DNA from: SURF-32 sp964648365
GTDB lineage: Bacteria; Planctomycetota; Phycisphaerae; UBA1845
Assembly (NCBI GenBank): GCA_964648365.1
Contig: CAZYLK010000039.1
Span: forward strand, 1 to 39,594
Length of the DNA: 39,594 nt
Reading direction: 5' to 3'
Part shown: positions 16,118 through 24,316 of the stretch, piece after piece
How the letters are laid out: every line of letters begins with the position of its first letter
Position numbering within the stretch: the stretch's first letter is position 1
Notes under the pieces: generated by a model
What the model was told of the DNA's origin: nothing
Databases searched by the model: none
What the model saw: only the letters and a program-made list of their open reading frames with translations
Made by a program: the position numbers and the translations under genes

Positions 16118-17292
16118 GAATCGCGCTGGTGTCGGAATGGCTGGACGCCTGGCGCGGCGGGGCGGAGACCTCGACGCTGCAAGTGCTGGCGGAGTTGCTG
16201 CGCGCGGGCGTCGAAGTGGACGTTTACACCCGCAGCCGCCCGTCTCCGGCCCCCGGGATGCAGGTTTTTCACGTCAACGGCGCCGGCCCGTCGCGCACGC
16301 GGACGAGCATCACCTTCGCCCATCGCGTCGATCGGATGCTGGCCGGCCGGCCTTACGACGCCGTCCACGCTGTCACGCCCTGCCGGCAGGCGACGCTCTA
16401 TCAGCCGCGCGGCGGAACCGTCGCCGAGTCCATCGAACGCAACCTGGCCGTGCTGGGCGGTTCGACGACGCGGGCGCTGAAGCGGATGGGCAATGCACTC
16501 AACTTCAAGCGGCGCTACCAGTTGGCGACCGAGCGGCGGCTGTTCGCGGATGACGACGGCCCGATGATCGTGGCGATTTCCGACTACGTCGCCCGGCAGT
16601 TGCGTGAGCACTACGGCGTGTCGCCGGACCGGGTGAGAAAGATTTATAACGCCGTCGAGCCGGATCGTGCCGATGACGAGCAACGTCGGCGCGACCGCGC
16701 GGACATCCGCCGCGGCTACCGGATCCGCGACAGCGAGCTTCTCGTCGTTCTGATCGCCCACAACTTTCGCCTCAAGGGCGTCGGGCCCTGGATGGAGGCG
16801 CTGGCGATATTGACGCTGGCGCGGTCGCTGCCGATCCGGTCGCTGGTGATCGGAAAGGCGCCGGCGGAGCGTTTTCGTCGTCGCGCCGGCCGGTTGGGAA
16901 TCGGCTCGAGCCTGACCTTTACAGGTCCGACGGATCGCATCTGGGCCTTTCTTCATGCGGCGGACGTCCTCGTTCACCCGACGTACTATGATCCGTGCAG
17001 CCGCGTGGTGCTGGAGGCGCTGACCGCGGGCGTGCCCTGCGTCGCGTCCCGCTGGGACGGCGCGGCCGAGTTGATCGAGGATGGTGTGAGCGGATTTGTG
17101 GTTCAGGAAATCGCGCCGGCCGTCATCGCCGATCGGGTGGCGGAGTTGCTCGATGGTCCGAAGCGCGAGCGGCTCGGCGTCGCGGCGGCTCAGGCCGGCG
17201 CGGGCGTGAGCATGGCGAATCACGTTCGCGGCCTGATCGAGTGCTATGAGGAGCTGGCACGATCGGCGGCGCAGGCGGCGACGCGACACTGA
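16114..17292 (+). CDS. GT4-family glycosyltransferase (WaaG-like, LPS core)
   Basis: The 392-residue protein has two Rossmann domains. The N-terminus MRIALVSEWLDAWRGGAETS has the acceptor-side glycine-rich loop, and residues about 288-310 hold HPTYYDPCSRVVLEALTAG followed by VPCVASRWDGAAELIEDG, the EX7E-type nucleotide-sugar site in its WaaG-like form. Enzymes of this kind transfer glucose or another hexose to the LPS core with retention of configuration. The GTG start overlaps the kinase stop (GTGA), so the three genes heptosyltransferase, kinase and GT4 form one coupled operon. No inserted repeat is seen in this gene. Sugar donor and acceptor are not determinable from sequence. Confidence 0.88.
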   Translation: MRIALVSEWLDAWRGGAETSTLQVLAELLRAGVEVDVYTRSRPSPAPGMQVFHVNGAGPSRTRTSITFAHRVDRMLAGRPYDAVHAVTPCRQATLYQPRGGTVAESIERNLAVLGGSTTRALKRMGNALNFKRRYQLATERRLFADDDGPMIVAISDYVARQLREHYGVSPDRVRKIYNAVEPDRADDEQRRRDRADIRRGYRIRDSELLVVLIAHNFRLKGVGPWMEALAILTLARSLPIRSLVIGKAPAERFRRRAGRLGIGSSLTFTGPTDRIWAFLHAADVLVHPTYYDPCSRVVLEALTAGVPCVASRWDGAAELIEDGVSGFVVQEIAPAVIADRVAELLDGPKRERLGVAAAQAGAGVSMANHVRGLIECYEELARSAAQAATRH

Positions 17293-17548
17293 CGGCGGCG
17301 CCGGGCATCCGCAAGCGGCCGGATGAGGTGTTTTCGGACGCTGCGGGCGCAAGCCCGGAAACGTGTGTGACAGGCGTCGGAACGGCGTGATGCTGTTACG
17401 CCGGCAACGAATCTGATAGAGTATCGCGGTCATGCGGAATTGACCCATGATTTTTGCGGCCGGGACGACTCAGCGTGACTTTCCGCCTACGATTCTGTAG
17501 CCGCAAGCGACCGGCGCTGCCGCGTCGTGGGGGGTTGCGAAGGACGGC

Positions 17549-19210
17549 ATGAACGACAGCCTGGTCAGACCGATGCGTGTGCTGGTGCTCGGCGAAGGCG
17601 CCGGGGTCGGACCGTGGACCCAGTGGCTCGATGAGCACGCGCGGGTCGCGCGCGTGCGGTCCATGGACGAGGCGCTCAAGGCGCTGTCCGATCAGTCCTT
17701 CGACCTGGTCGTCAGCTCCGCGGAGGACTTCTCCTTTCTGCCCGAAGCGCTGCTGGCGGAACAGGCCGGCTACACCCCGCTCGGCGCCGATCAGGGTGTC
17801 TGGGTGGTGGGGGAGAATGGGCACACGGCGTGGTCCAACGCTTATGCCGAAGGGCTGCCGGAATCGCTTCGTGAGCGAATCTTCAAGTCGTGCATGGAGG
17901 CGATGGCGGACGAGTCCTGTATCTCGCCGCTGCGTTGCGACCTCGACACCGACGACGGACGGACGTTTGAGGTCGCAATCACGCCGCTGGGCCGACCGGG
18001 GGGTGGCGAGGCGGCGGCGGCCGCGGTGATCCGCGACGCGACGCAGGCCCGTCGCTTCAAACGACAACTCGACGCCATCGACAAGGCCGGCCGCGAACTG
18101 CTCAAACTCGACGCGGATCAGATCGCCCGCCTCGACATGCAGGAACGCCTCTCCCTGCTCGAACAGAAAATCATCCGCTACACCCGCGACCTGCTCCACT
18201 TCGACAACTTCACCGTCTTCGTCCTCGACCGCAAAACCAACAAACTGGAACTGGTCCTGGCCTCGGGCATGCCGAGCGAGGTGAAGGCGATCGACCTGTT
18301 CGCCTATGCCGAGGGCAACGGCATCAGCGGATGGGTCGCGGCCACCGGCCACAGCTACATCTGCCCCGACGTGACGCAGGACGAACGATACATCAAAGGG
18401 CTCAGCGACGCGCGCTCCTCGCTGACCGTGCCGCTGCACGTCAACGACCAGATCGTCGGCGTCTTCAACGTCGAGAGCGTGCGGGTCAATGGGTTCACCG
18501 AGGAAGATCGACAGTTCGCCCAACTCTTCGGCCGCAACATCGCCATCGCGCTGCACGTGCTCGAACTGCTGGTGTCGGAGCGGCACACCACCACGGGCCG
18601 GCTGGGCAAGGACATCATGGCCGAGGTCACCGGCCCGCTGAACGACGTGCTGACCGAACTTGAAACGCTCGTCGAGGACTATCTGGGCATCGACGATCTG
18701 CGTCACCGCCTCCGCAAGCTCTCGGAGCACGTGGTCGAGGTGCGTGACACGCTCAAGCAGGCGACCTCGCCGGGGCTGGGCCTGCTGGTGCCGCGGACGC
18801 CGCGGGCGGCGCGGATCGACCCGCTGCTGAAGGACAAGCGGGTGCTGATCGTGGATGACGAGGACATGATCCGCGAGACCGTTCGCGACGTGCTGGCCGG
18901 CTACGGTTGCCGCGTGGACATCGCGGCCGACGGCGACGAGGCACTGAGCCTGATCGCCCAGCACGCCTACGACCTGGTGCTCAGCGACATCAAGCTGCCG
19001 AGCAAGAACGGCTACGAGGTTTTCGCCGCCAGTAAGGCGGCCAACCCGAAGACGCCCGTCATGCTGATGACCGGCTTCGGCTACGACCCCAACCACGCCA
19101 TCGTCCGCGCCAACCGCGAGGGCCTGACCGCGGTGCTGTTCAAGCCGTTCAAGGTCGATCAGCTCCTCGGCGAGATCCGCATGGCGATCAAGGCGAATCC
19201 GGCTTCCTGA
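17549..19210 (+). CDS. GAF-domain signalling protein with C-terminal receiver domain
   Basis: The 553 residues read in order as: a degenerate receiver-like domain (about 8-65, MRVLVLGEGAGVGPW), a PAS-like segment (about 85-175), a coiled linker, a GAF domain (about 195-345, FTVFVLDRKTNKLELVLASG and GVFNVESVRVNGFTEEDRQF), a helical hairpin (about 347-400) and an intact receiver domain (Asp436/Asp437, phospho-acceptor Asp480 in LSDIKLP, MLMTG, Lys532 in FKPF). The helical hairpin LGKDIMAEVTGPLNDVLTEL resembles a HisKA dimerisation domain, but the phospho-accepting His and any ATPase domain are missing, so it cannot be a kinase by itself. It probably relays a phosphate from a partner kinase elsewhere. 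GAAGGA lies just upstream of the ATG. It is convergent with the HPPD gene. Confidence 0.85.
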   Translation: MNDSLVRPMRVLVLGEGAGVGPWTQWLDEHARVARVRSMDEALKALSDQSFDLVVSSAEDFSFLPEALLAEQAGYTPLGADQGVWVVGENGHTAWSNAYAEGLPESLRERIFKSCMEAMADESCISPLRCDLDTDDGRTFEVAITPLGRPGGGEAAAAAVIRDATQARRFKRQLDAIDKAGRELLKLDADQIARLDMQERLSLLEQKIIRYTRDLLHFDNFTVFVLDRKTNKLELVLASGMPSEVKAIDLFAYAEGNGISGWVAATGHSYICPDVTQDERYIKGLSDARSSLTVPLHVNDQIVGVFNVESVRVNGFTEEDRQFAQLFGRNIAIALHVLELLVSERHTTTGRLGKDIMAEVTGPLNDVLTELETLVEDYLGIDDLRHRLRKLSEHVVEVRDTLKQATSPGLGLLVPRTPRAARIDPLLKDKRVLIVDDEDMIRETVRDVLAGYGCRVDIAADGDEALSLIAQHAYDLVLSDIKLPSKNGYEVFAASKAANPKTPVMLMTGFGYDPNHAIVRANREGLTAVLFKPFKVDQLLGEIRMAIKANPAS

Positions 19211-19256
19211 AGAAGGGAATGAGGGAGTCAGGGAGTCAGGGAGTCAGGGAAGAGCG
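19211..19256 (+). repeat. 9-bp tandem repeat (GGGAGTCAG) directly after a stop codon
   Basis: Right after the GAF/receiver gene stop comes AAGAAGGGAATGAGGGAGTC and then further GGGAGTCAG units. A matching purine-rich array reads in the opposite direction at about 19377-19412, next to the HPPD stop. Confidence 0.7.
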
Positions 19257-19292
19257 GATCGGAGGATTCGGCTCGCCCGGAGCCTCTTTCAT

Positions 19293-19340
19293 AGCCTGGG
19301 TGAATCCCAGGCTCGTACTCTCCTCGAAACGGAGGAGAGT
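19293..19340. terminator. Two adjacent hairpins between convergent genes, possible bidirectional terminator
   Basis: AGCCTGGG-TGAAT-CCCAGGCT (8-bp arms, 19293-19313) is followed by ACTCTCCTC-GAAACG-GAGGAGAGT (9-bp arms, 19317-19340). They lie in the 199-base gap between the convergent GAF/receiver and HPPD genes. No T-run follows on either strand, so a terminator role is only inferred. The first resembles the scattered palindrome class. Confidence 0.4.
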
Positions 19341-19376
19341 GGCGGCAAGCGCGCGCGGCGTGACAAGGTGTCTTGC

Positions 19377-19412
19377 CTTACTCCCTTACTCCCTCGCTCC
19401 CTTCTTCCCTCA
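19377..19412 (-). repeat. 9-bp tandem repeat after the HPPD stop, inverted to the one at 19211
   Basis: On the minus strand the HPPD stop is followed by GAGGGAAGAAGGGAGCGAGG and then GAGTAAGG units. The array mirrors the one after the facing gene's stop at 19211, so both 3' ends of this convergent pair carry related AGGGAG repeats. Confidence 0.65.
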
Positions 19413-20504
19413 CAGATTCCCCCGCCGTGCCTGCTCGCGCTCCAGCGAGACGAACAGCGCCTTGAAATTGCCCAGGCCAAAGCCGCGGGAGCCGTGGCGC
19501 TCGATTACCTCGAGAAACAGGGTGGGGCGGTCCTGCATGGGCTGGGTGAAGATCTGGAGCAGGTAGCCATCTTCGTCGCGGTCGACCAGGATGCCGAGTT
19601 CTTTGAGTTCCGCGAAATCCTCGTCGATCTTGCCGACGCGGCCGGCCAGGTCTTCATAGTACGTGTCCGGCACGCGGAGGAAGTCGATGTCGCGCTCGCG
19701 CAACATGCGCACCGTCTTGCAGATGTCGGCCGAGTTGACGGCGATGTGCTGCACGCCGGGGCCGTTGTAGAAGTCGAGGTACTCGTCGATCTGGCTTTTC
19801 TTGCGCCCCTCGGCCGGTTCGTTGATGGGAAACTTGCACTTGCCGGTGCCGTTTTCCATCACCTTGCTCATCAGTGCGCTGTACTCGGTGCTGATGTCTT
19901 TCTCGGTGAAGTGCGTAAGCTGCGTGAAGCCCATGACGCGCTCGTACCAGCGTGCCCAGTAGTCCATCTCGCCGAGGTAGACGTTGGTGACGATGTGGTC
20001 GATCGCCGCCAGGCCGACGGGCTCGCCGCCTTTGGCCTCGATCGGCTCATAACCCGGGGCGAACGGCCCGCGATAGCTGCCGCGCTCGACGAACTTGAAC
20101 ACCGTGTCGCCCGCGTAGCGAATGATGCCGGTCTTGATGGCGCCGTACTGATCCTCGAACGCCAGCGCGGGCTGGACGACGGTCGCCATGCGGGCCTTGG
20201 CCTCGCGCATGGCGGATTCCACGTCGGCCACTTCGAGCGCGATGACTTTCACGCCGTCGCCGTGCAGGGCGCAGTGCCGGGCGATGTCGTGGTCGGGCAC
20301 CAGAGCACTGGTGAGCACGAAGCGCACCTTGCCCTGTTCCATGACGTAGCTGGCCCGGTCGCGGATCCCGGTCTCAAGGCCGGCCTTGGCGACGGGCTTG
20401 AAGCCGAGTACGCGGTCGTAGAAGTGGGCTGCCTGTTTGGCGTTGCCGACGTAAAACTCGACGTGATCGTAGCCCCGCAGGGGCATAAAGTCCTGGTTGG
20501 CCAT
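19410..20504 (-). CDS. hppD: 4-hydroxyphenylpyruvate dioxygenase
   Basis: The 364-residue protein has the two-barrel vicinal-oxygen-chelate fold of HPPD. Iron ligands are the His of AIDHIVTNV, the His of GPGVQHIAVNSADI and the Glu of PTLFLEVIERHG; the C-terminal RHGSRGFGLGNFKALF is the family's closing helix. It converts 4-hydroxyphenylpyruvate, CO2-releasing with O2, to homogentisate in tyrosine breakdown. Length is typical. The open frame extends far upstream in Arg-rich nonsense; the ATG at 20504 is chosen because conserved sequence (FMPLRGYDHVEFYVGN) begins just after it. It follows pckA on the same strand after 235 bases. The other homogentisate-pathway genes are not in the window. An aromatic aminotransferase would feed it; the aminotransferase upstream may or may not do so. 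Confidence 0.93.
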   Translation of the reverse strand: MANQDFMPLRGYDHVEFYVGNAKQAAHFYDRVLGFKPVAKAGLETGIRDRASYVMEQGKVRFVLTSALVPDHDIARHCALHGDGVKVIALEVADVESAMREAKARMATVVQPALAFEDQYGAIKTGIIRYAGDTVFKFVERGSYRGPFAPGYEPIEAKGGEPVGLAAIDHIVTNVYLGEMDYWARWYERVMGFTQLTHFTEKDISTEYSALMSKVMENGTGKCKFPINEPAEGRKKSQIDEYLDFYNGPGVQHIAVNSADICKTVRMLRERDIDFLRVPDTYYEDLAGRVGKIDEDFAELKELGILVDRDEDGYLLQIFTQPMQDRPTLFLEVIERHGSRGFGLGNFKALFVSLEREQARRGNL

Positions 20505-20739
20505 GACACCAACTCGCTGTTCTTCCTCGTATTCTTGGCGCCGCCGGACCGTCGCCCATGCTTCGGGTTCGCATTGCGGGTTGGCGGCGGCTGATCCACC
20601 CCGGCCGGAGCCGCCCGGCCGTGGCGCCACGGTCCGGAGGAGGCGGGCCGCGCGTTGCTGGATTATGCCAATCGGGCGGGCGTGTGACAAATGTCGTTTC
20701 CGCCGAGGCGTCGCGGATGTACTCGCAAGCCCTGCGGAA

Positions 20740-22389
20740 CTACCGCAGGCGCTTCGGCCCCGCCGCCACGACTTCCGGTCCGCAGCCATCGGCGAAGAGC
20801 TTGAAGTTCTCGATGTACCGCGCCGCCAGGGCGTCGTACTTCTTCCAGTATTCCTGCTCGCTGCCCCAGGTGTGGGCGGGGTCGAGCACTTCCGGCGAGA
20901 CGCCCGGGCAGGACGTCGGTACGTCGAAGCCGAACAGTTTGTCCTTGCGGTATTCGACCTTGAGCAGGCTGCCATCGAGCGCCGCGTTGAGCAGGGCTCG
21001 CGTATGTTTGATGCTGATGCGCTTGCCGACGCCGAAGGGGCCGCCGGTCCAGCCGGTGTTGACCAGCCAGCAGGTGGCGCCGTGCTTGGCAAGTTTGCCC
21101 TTGAGCAGGCGGGCATACTCGAACGGATGATGCACCATGAACGGCGCGCCGAAGCACGCGCTGAACGTGATCTGCGGCTCGGTGCCCAGGCCGATTTCCG
21201 TGCCGGCGATCTTGGACGTATAGCCGCTGATGAAGTGATACTGGGCCTGCTCGAGCGAAAGCCGCGAGATAGGCGGCAGCACGCCGGAAGCGTCGCAGGT
21301 CAGGAAGATGACGTTTTTCGGATGCGAGCGCACGGCCGCTTCGGGCACGACGTTGTCGATGAACTCCAGCGGATAGGACGCCCGTGTGTTCTCGGTGAGC
21401 TTGTCGTCGTTGAGGTCGATGCGGCGGGCCGTCGGGTCGTACACGACGTTTTCGAGGATCGTGCCGAACCGGTGCGTACACGCGTGGATTTCCGGCTCGT
21501 TCTCGGCCGACAGGCGGATCACCTTGGCGTAGCAGCCGCCTTCGAAGTTGAAGACACCGTTGTCGCTCCAGCCGTGCTCGTCGTCGCCGATCAGCGCCCG
21601 GTTGGGATCGGCCGACAGCGTCGTCTTGCCGGTTCCACTTAGGCCGAAGAAGAGCGCCACGTCGCCGCCTTTGCCGACGTTGGCCGAGCAGTGCATCGCC
21701 AGCACGCCCTGCAACGGCAGCAGGAAGTTCATCACGGTGAAGATGGACTTCTTGATCTCGCCGCCGTAGGACGTGTCCGCGATGATCGCCATGCGCTTGG
21801 AGAAGTCGAGCACGATCGCGGTTTCGCTCCGCGTGCCGTCCAGGCGCGCGTCGGCCGCGAACGACGGCGATGCGATCAGCGTGAAGTCCGGGATGTGCTG
21901 CTTGTATTCGCTGTCGTGGTGAATGCGCACGAACATGTTGCGGGCGAACAGGCTCTGCCACGCGGTGTCCGTGATGATCCGGATGGGCATGCGATAGTCC
22001 GGATCGGCGCCGGCGTAGCAGTCCTGCACGAACAGGTCTTCACCCTGCAGGAAGGCCTGCACGCGCGTCAGGAGCTTGTCGAAGTTCTCAGGGTTGAACG
22101 GGCGGTTGTACACCCCCCACCAGATCTTTTCTTCGGTGGACTCTTCCTTGACGACGAACTTGTCCGCCGCGGCGCGGGCGGTGTGCTTGCCGGTGTGAAC
22201 CACCAGCGGTCCGCCGTGCGTAATGTGCCCCTCGCCGCGGAAGATTGCTTCTTCATAGAGCGCCGACGTCGGCAGGTTCCAGTACACTCGGCCGGGCCGG
22301 ACGAGGCCGTGGTTCTCCAGGCCGTAAACGCTGGCCAGTTCGGTGGCCTGCTTGACGGCCGGCGTGGATAGCTTCAGGTACTGCGTCAT
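20740..22389 (-). CDS. pckA: Phosphoenolpyruvate carboxykinase (ATP-type)
   Basis: The 549-residue protein carries the ATP-type PEPCK signatures: the P-loop GLSGTGKTTLS near 247-257, the metal/substrate stretch IGDDEHGWSDNGVFNFEGGCYAK, and LVNTGWTGGPFGVGKRISI near the C-terminus. It converts oxaloacetate and ATP to phosphoenolpyruvate, CO2 and ADP at the start of gluconeogenesis. The usual substrate loop RTGxxTGRSPKDK reads HTGKHTARAAADKF here, keeping the Arg but changing its surroundings. Its ATG overlaps the aminotransferase stop (ATGA), so the two are translationally coupled. Length is near the family's usual 530-540. It is cytosolic. Confidence 0.93.
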   Translation of the reverse strand: MTQYLKLSTPAVKQATELASVYGLENHGLVRPGRVYWNLPTSALYEEAIFRGEGHITHGGPLVVHTGKHTARAAADKFVVKEESTEEKIWWGVYNRPFNPENFDKLLTRVQAFLQGEDLFVQDCYAGADPDYRMPIRIITDTAWQSLFARNMFVRIHHDSEYKQHIPDFTLIASPSFAADARLDGTRSETAIVLDFSKRMAIIADTSYGGEIKKSIFTVMNFLLPLQGVLAMHCSANVGKGGDVALFFGLSGTGKTTLSADPNRALIGDDEHGWSDNGVFNFEGGCYAKVIRLSAENEPEIHACTHRFGTILENVVYDPTARRIDLNDDKLTENTRASYPLEFIDNVVPEAAVRSHPKNVIFLTCDASGVLPPISRLSLEQAQYHFISGYTSKIAGTEIGLGTEPQITFSACFGAPFMVHHPFEYARLLKGKLAKHGATCWLVNTGWTGGPFGVGKRISIKHTRALLNAALDGSLLKVEYRKDKLFGFDVPTSCPGVSPEVLDPAHTWGSEQEYWKKYDALAARYIENFKLFADGCGPEVVAAGPKRLR

Positions 22390-23603
22390 AGCCAGTCCCT
22401 TACGAGTTTGCGATCGCCCATGTACAGTTCATTGGGCGCGTTGGGATCCAGCGCCCACTTGATGCGTTCGATGCCTTCGGTGATCTCTTTGATAGAGCCG
22501 CAGGTCGACAGCCGCAGGTGCCCGTCGAGGCCGAAGTCCGCCCCCGGCACCGTCACCACCCGCACCTTCTCCAGCAGGAAGTTCGCCAGCTTCGTCGAGT
22601 TCTTCTCAAAGTGGCTGAAATCGGCGAAGCAGTAGAACGTGCCGTCCGGCTTGAATGCGTTGACGCCCTCGAACGTCTTGAGCAGGCCGTACATCACGTT
22701 GCGGTTGTTCTCGAGCGTGATGCGCAGGCTCTCGACGCTGGACTGAACGCCGGTCAAGGCCCCCACGGCCGCGACCTGGAGCAGCGCCGACGGGCCGGAG
22801 GTCTGATGGCTCTGGATCGTGGTGGCCCGCTCGATGAGCTGCTCGCTGCCGACTGCCCAGCCGATGCGGAAACCGGTCATGGCGTATTGCTTGGCAACGC
22901 CGTTGACGACGATCAGCTTCGAGTTCTCCATCGACGACTTGACGTATTTGTAGCAGCTTATCGGCTTGCGGCCGTCGAAGATCAGCCGGTGATAGATGTC
23001 GTCCATGAACAGGTAGAGGTCGCGCTTCTCGCAGAACTCCACGATTTCGGCGATGAACTCCGCCGGGTACATCGCGCCGGTCGGGTTGTTGGGGCTGTTG
23101 ATGATGACGGCCTTGGTGTACGAGCTGAGCTTTTCCTCGATGTCGCGCAGGCGGGGATAGAACGTGCCGCTCTCCGGCAGCGCCGGCACCGGCACGCCGC
23201 CGCACAGCCGCACCATCTGCGGATAGCTCACCCAGTAGGGCGCCGGGAAGATCACCTCGTCCTGCGGGTTCAGAATCGCCTGCAGGCAGACCATGATCGC
23301 CTGCTTGGCCCCGCTGGAGGCCATGACGTTCTCCGGCTCGACCGCCTGCTGATAGAACTCCTGCATGTAGCGGATGATGGCCTTCTTGAGCGCCGGCACG
23401 CCGTCGGCCGGGGTGTAGCGGACCTCGCCGCTGTTGAGCATGGCCGCGGCCGCGACCAGGGCGTCGATCGGCGCCTTGCTCTTGGGCTCGCCGCCGCCCA
23501 GATGAATAACCGGCTCGCCCTTCTGCCGCAGGATGGCCGCGGTCTCGTTGAGCTTGAGGGTGACCGATTCGGTAATCGACCTTGCTATCTGGCTGATGCT
23601 CAT
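22386..23603 (-). CDS. Class I/II aminotransferase (aspartate-type, PLP-dependent)
   Basis: The 405-residue enzyme belongs to fold-type I. SGAKQAIMVCLQAIL binds the PLP phosphate, INSPNNPTGAMYP and LFMDDIYHRLIFDG lie in the cofactor pocket, and Lys238 in VNGVAKQYAMTGFRIGWAVG forms the Schiff base. The pattern is that of the Ib aspartate aminotransferase group (Thermus/Bacillus type), which interconverts aspartate and oxaloacetate using 2-oxoglutarate and often also accepts aromatic or prephenate substrates. The ATG at 23603 is preceded by AAGGA about 7 bases upstream; a longer frame exists but is unconserved-looking. The stop overlaps the pckA start, giving a direct aspartate to oxaloacetate to PEP route. 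HPPD downstream leaves a tyrosine aminotransferase role possible. Confidence 0.9.
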   Translation of the reverse strand: MSISQIARSITESVTLKLNETAAILRQKGEPVIHLGGGEPKSKAPIDALVAAAAMLNSGEVRYTPADGVPALKKAIIRYMQEFYQQAVEPENVMASSGAKQAIMVCLQAILNPQDEVIFPAPYWVSYPQMVRLCGGVPVPALPESGTFYPRLRDIEEKLSSYTKAVIINSPNNPTGAMYPAEFIAEIVEFCEKRDLYLFMDDIYHRLIFDGRKPISCYKYVKSSMENSKLIVVNGVAKQYAMTGFRIGWAVGSEQLIERATTIQSHQTSGPSALLQVAAVGALTGVQSSVESLRITLENNRNVMYGLLKTFEGVNAFKPDGTFYCFADFSHFEKNSTKLANFLLEKVRVVTVPGADFGLDGHLRLSTCGSIKEITEGIERIKWALDPNAPNELYMGDRKLVRDWL

Positions 23604-24316
23604 GGGGCCATCCTTCAGTTGACCGCGGGGCATACAACGCACGCGCTGCGAGCCCGGACCCGTCGGCGGCCGATCCCCTGCGCCGTCCCGATCCGAACCT
23701 CGACCGTCAGGGAGGGGCTCCGCGTTCGACCCGGGACCGGCACGGACGGGCGGCACCTCTAACCGGCGATCGGGTCAGACGGGTTCACGTTGGCTCGGCG
23801 ACGGTCAGTCACCCGTCCGCTCTGAACCCTCGAGGGCCGGCGGCGCCACGCGTTCGATGCAAACCGAGAACGGCCCACACCGTGTGGGCCGCCAGGTGCG
23901 GAACCTCGTCCCGCGACCGCCAGATTAGCGATCCCCGGCCGCCGGGGCCACCCACGGCCGCTGGCGGCGTCGCTCTCGGCTAACGCCGTCCGGCGCGGTG
24001 CTCAATCCCGGCCCGCCGGGCGCCGCTGGATGCGGTAACGGGCCGGGTAAGCCCGTGGTAGCACAATTCGTGCCAACGCGATGGCAGCCAATCGAAATTC
24101 TGACGTCTCGTTCCGCCGTCCGGCCGCGCCGAGCGTCTTTATTGTCGTGCGAGCGGTGCGGGTGTCCTCGGCGGGGGGGCGCAGACGACCCTACCCGACT
24201 CGCGGCGGGCCTCGGGGCAGGCGCGATCGGCACGTCGCCGTGCGGCAGGCCTCGGGTGGGGCGGACGGGCTGAGCGTCGCCGAGCAAGCGTCGCGTTTGC
24301 AGACCGGAGGCAATTC
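23604..24316. other. 713-base divergent intergenic region with palindromes
   Basis: This lies between the aminotransferase (minus) and the M14-like/beta-helix gene (plus). It holds a perfect 19-base palindrome GGCCCACACCGTGTGGGCC (about 23873-23891), CCCGGCCCGCCGGGCG-type GC hairpins near 24007, and ACGGGC-CGGGTAA-GCCCGT followed by GGTAGCAC (24038-24063), which resembles the dispersed palindromes. Open frames on both strands look like GC-rich chance frames. No RNA gene was recognised. Confidence 0.55.
23873..23891. promoter_or_regulatory. Perfect 19-base palindrome, possible operator or repeat
   Basis: GGCCCACAC and GTGTGGGCC are exact reverse complements around a single C. It lies about 270 bases upstream of the aminotransferase start and 425 upstream of the M14-like gene. 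It could be an operator, or another dispersed palindrome; nothing in the sequence decides. Confidence 0.35.

Noticed and set aside
19368..21642. Long plus-strand frames opposite HPPD and pckA
   Set aside because: Both overlap well-identified minus-strand enzymes and show no domain or start signal.
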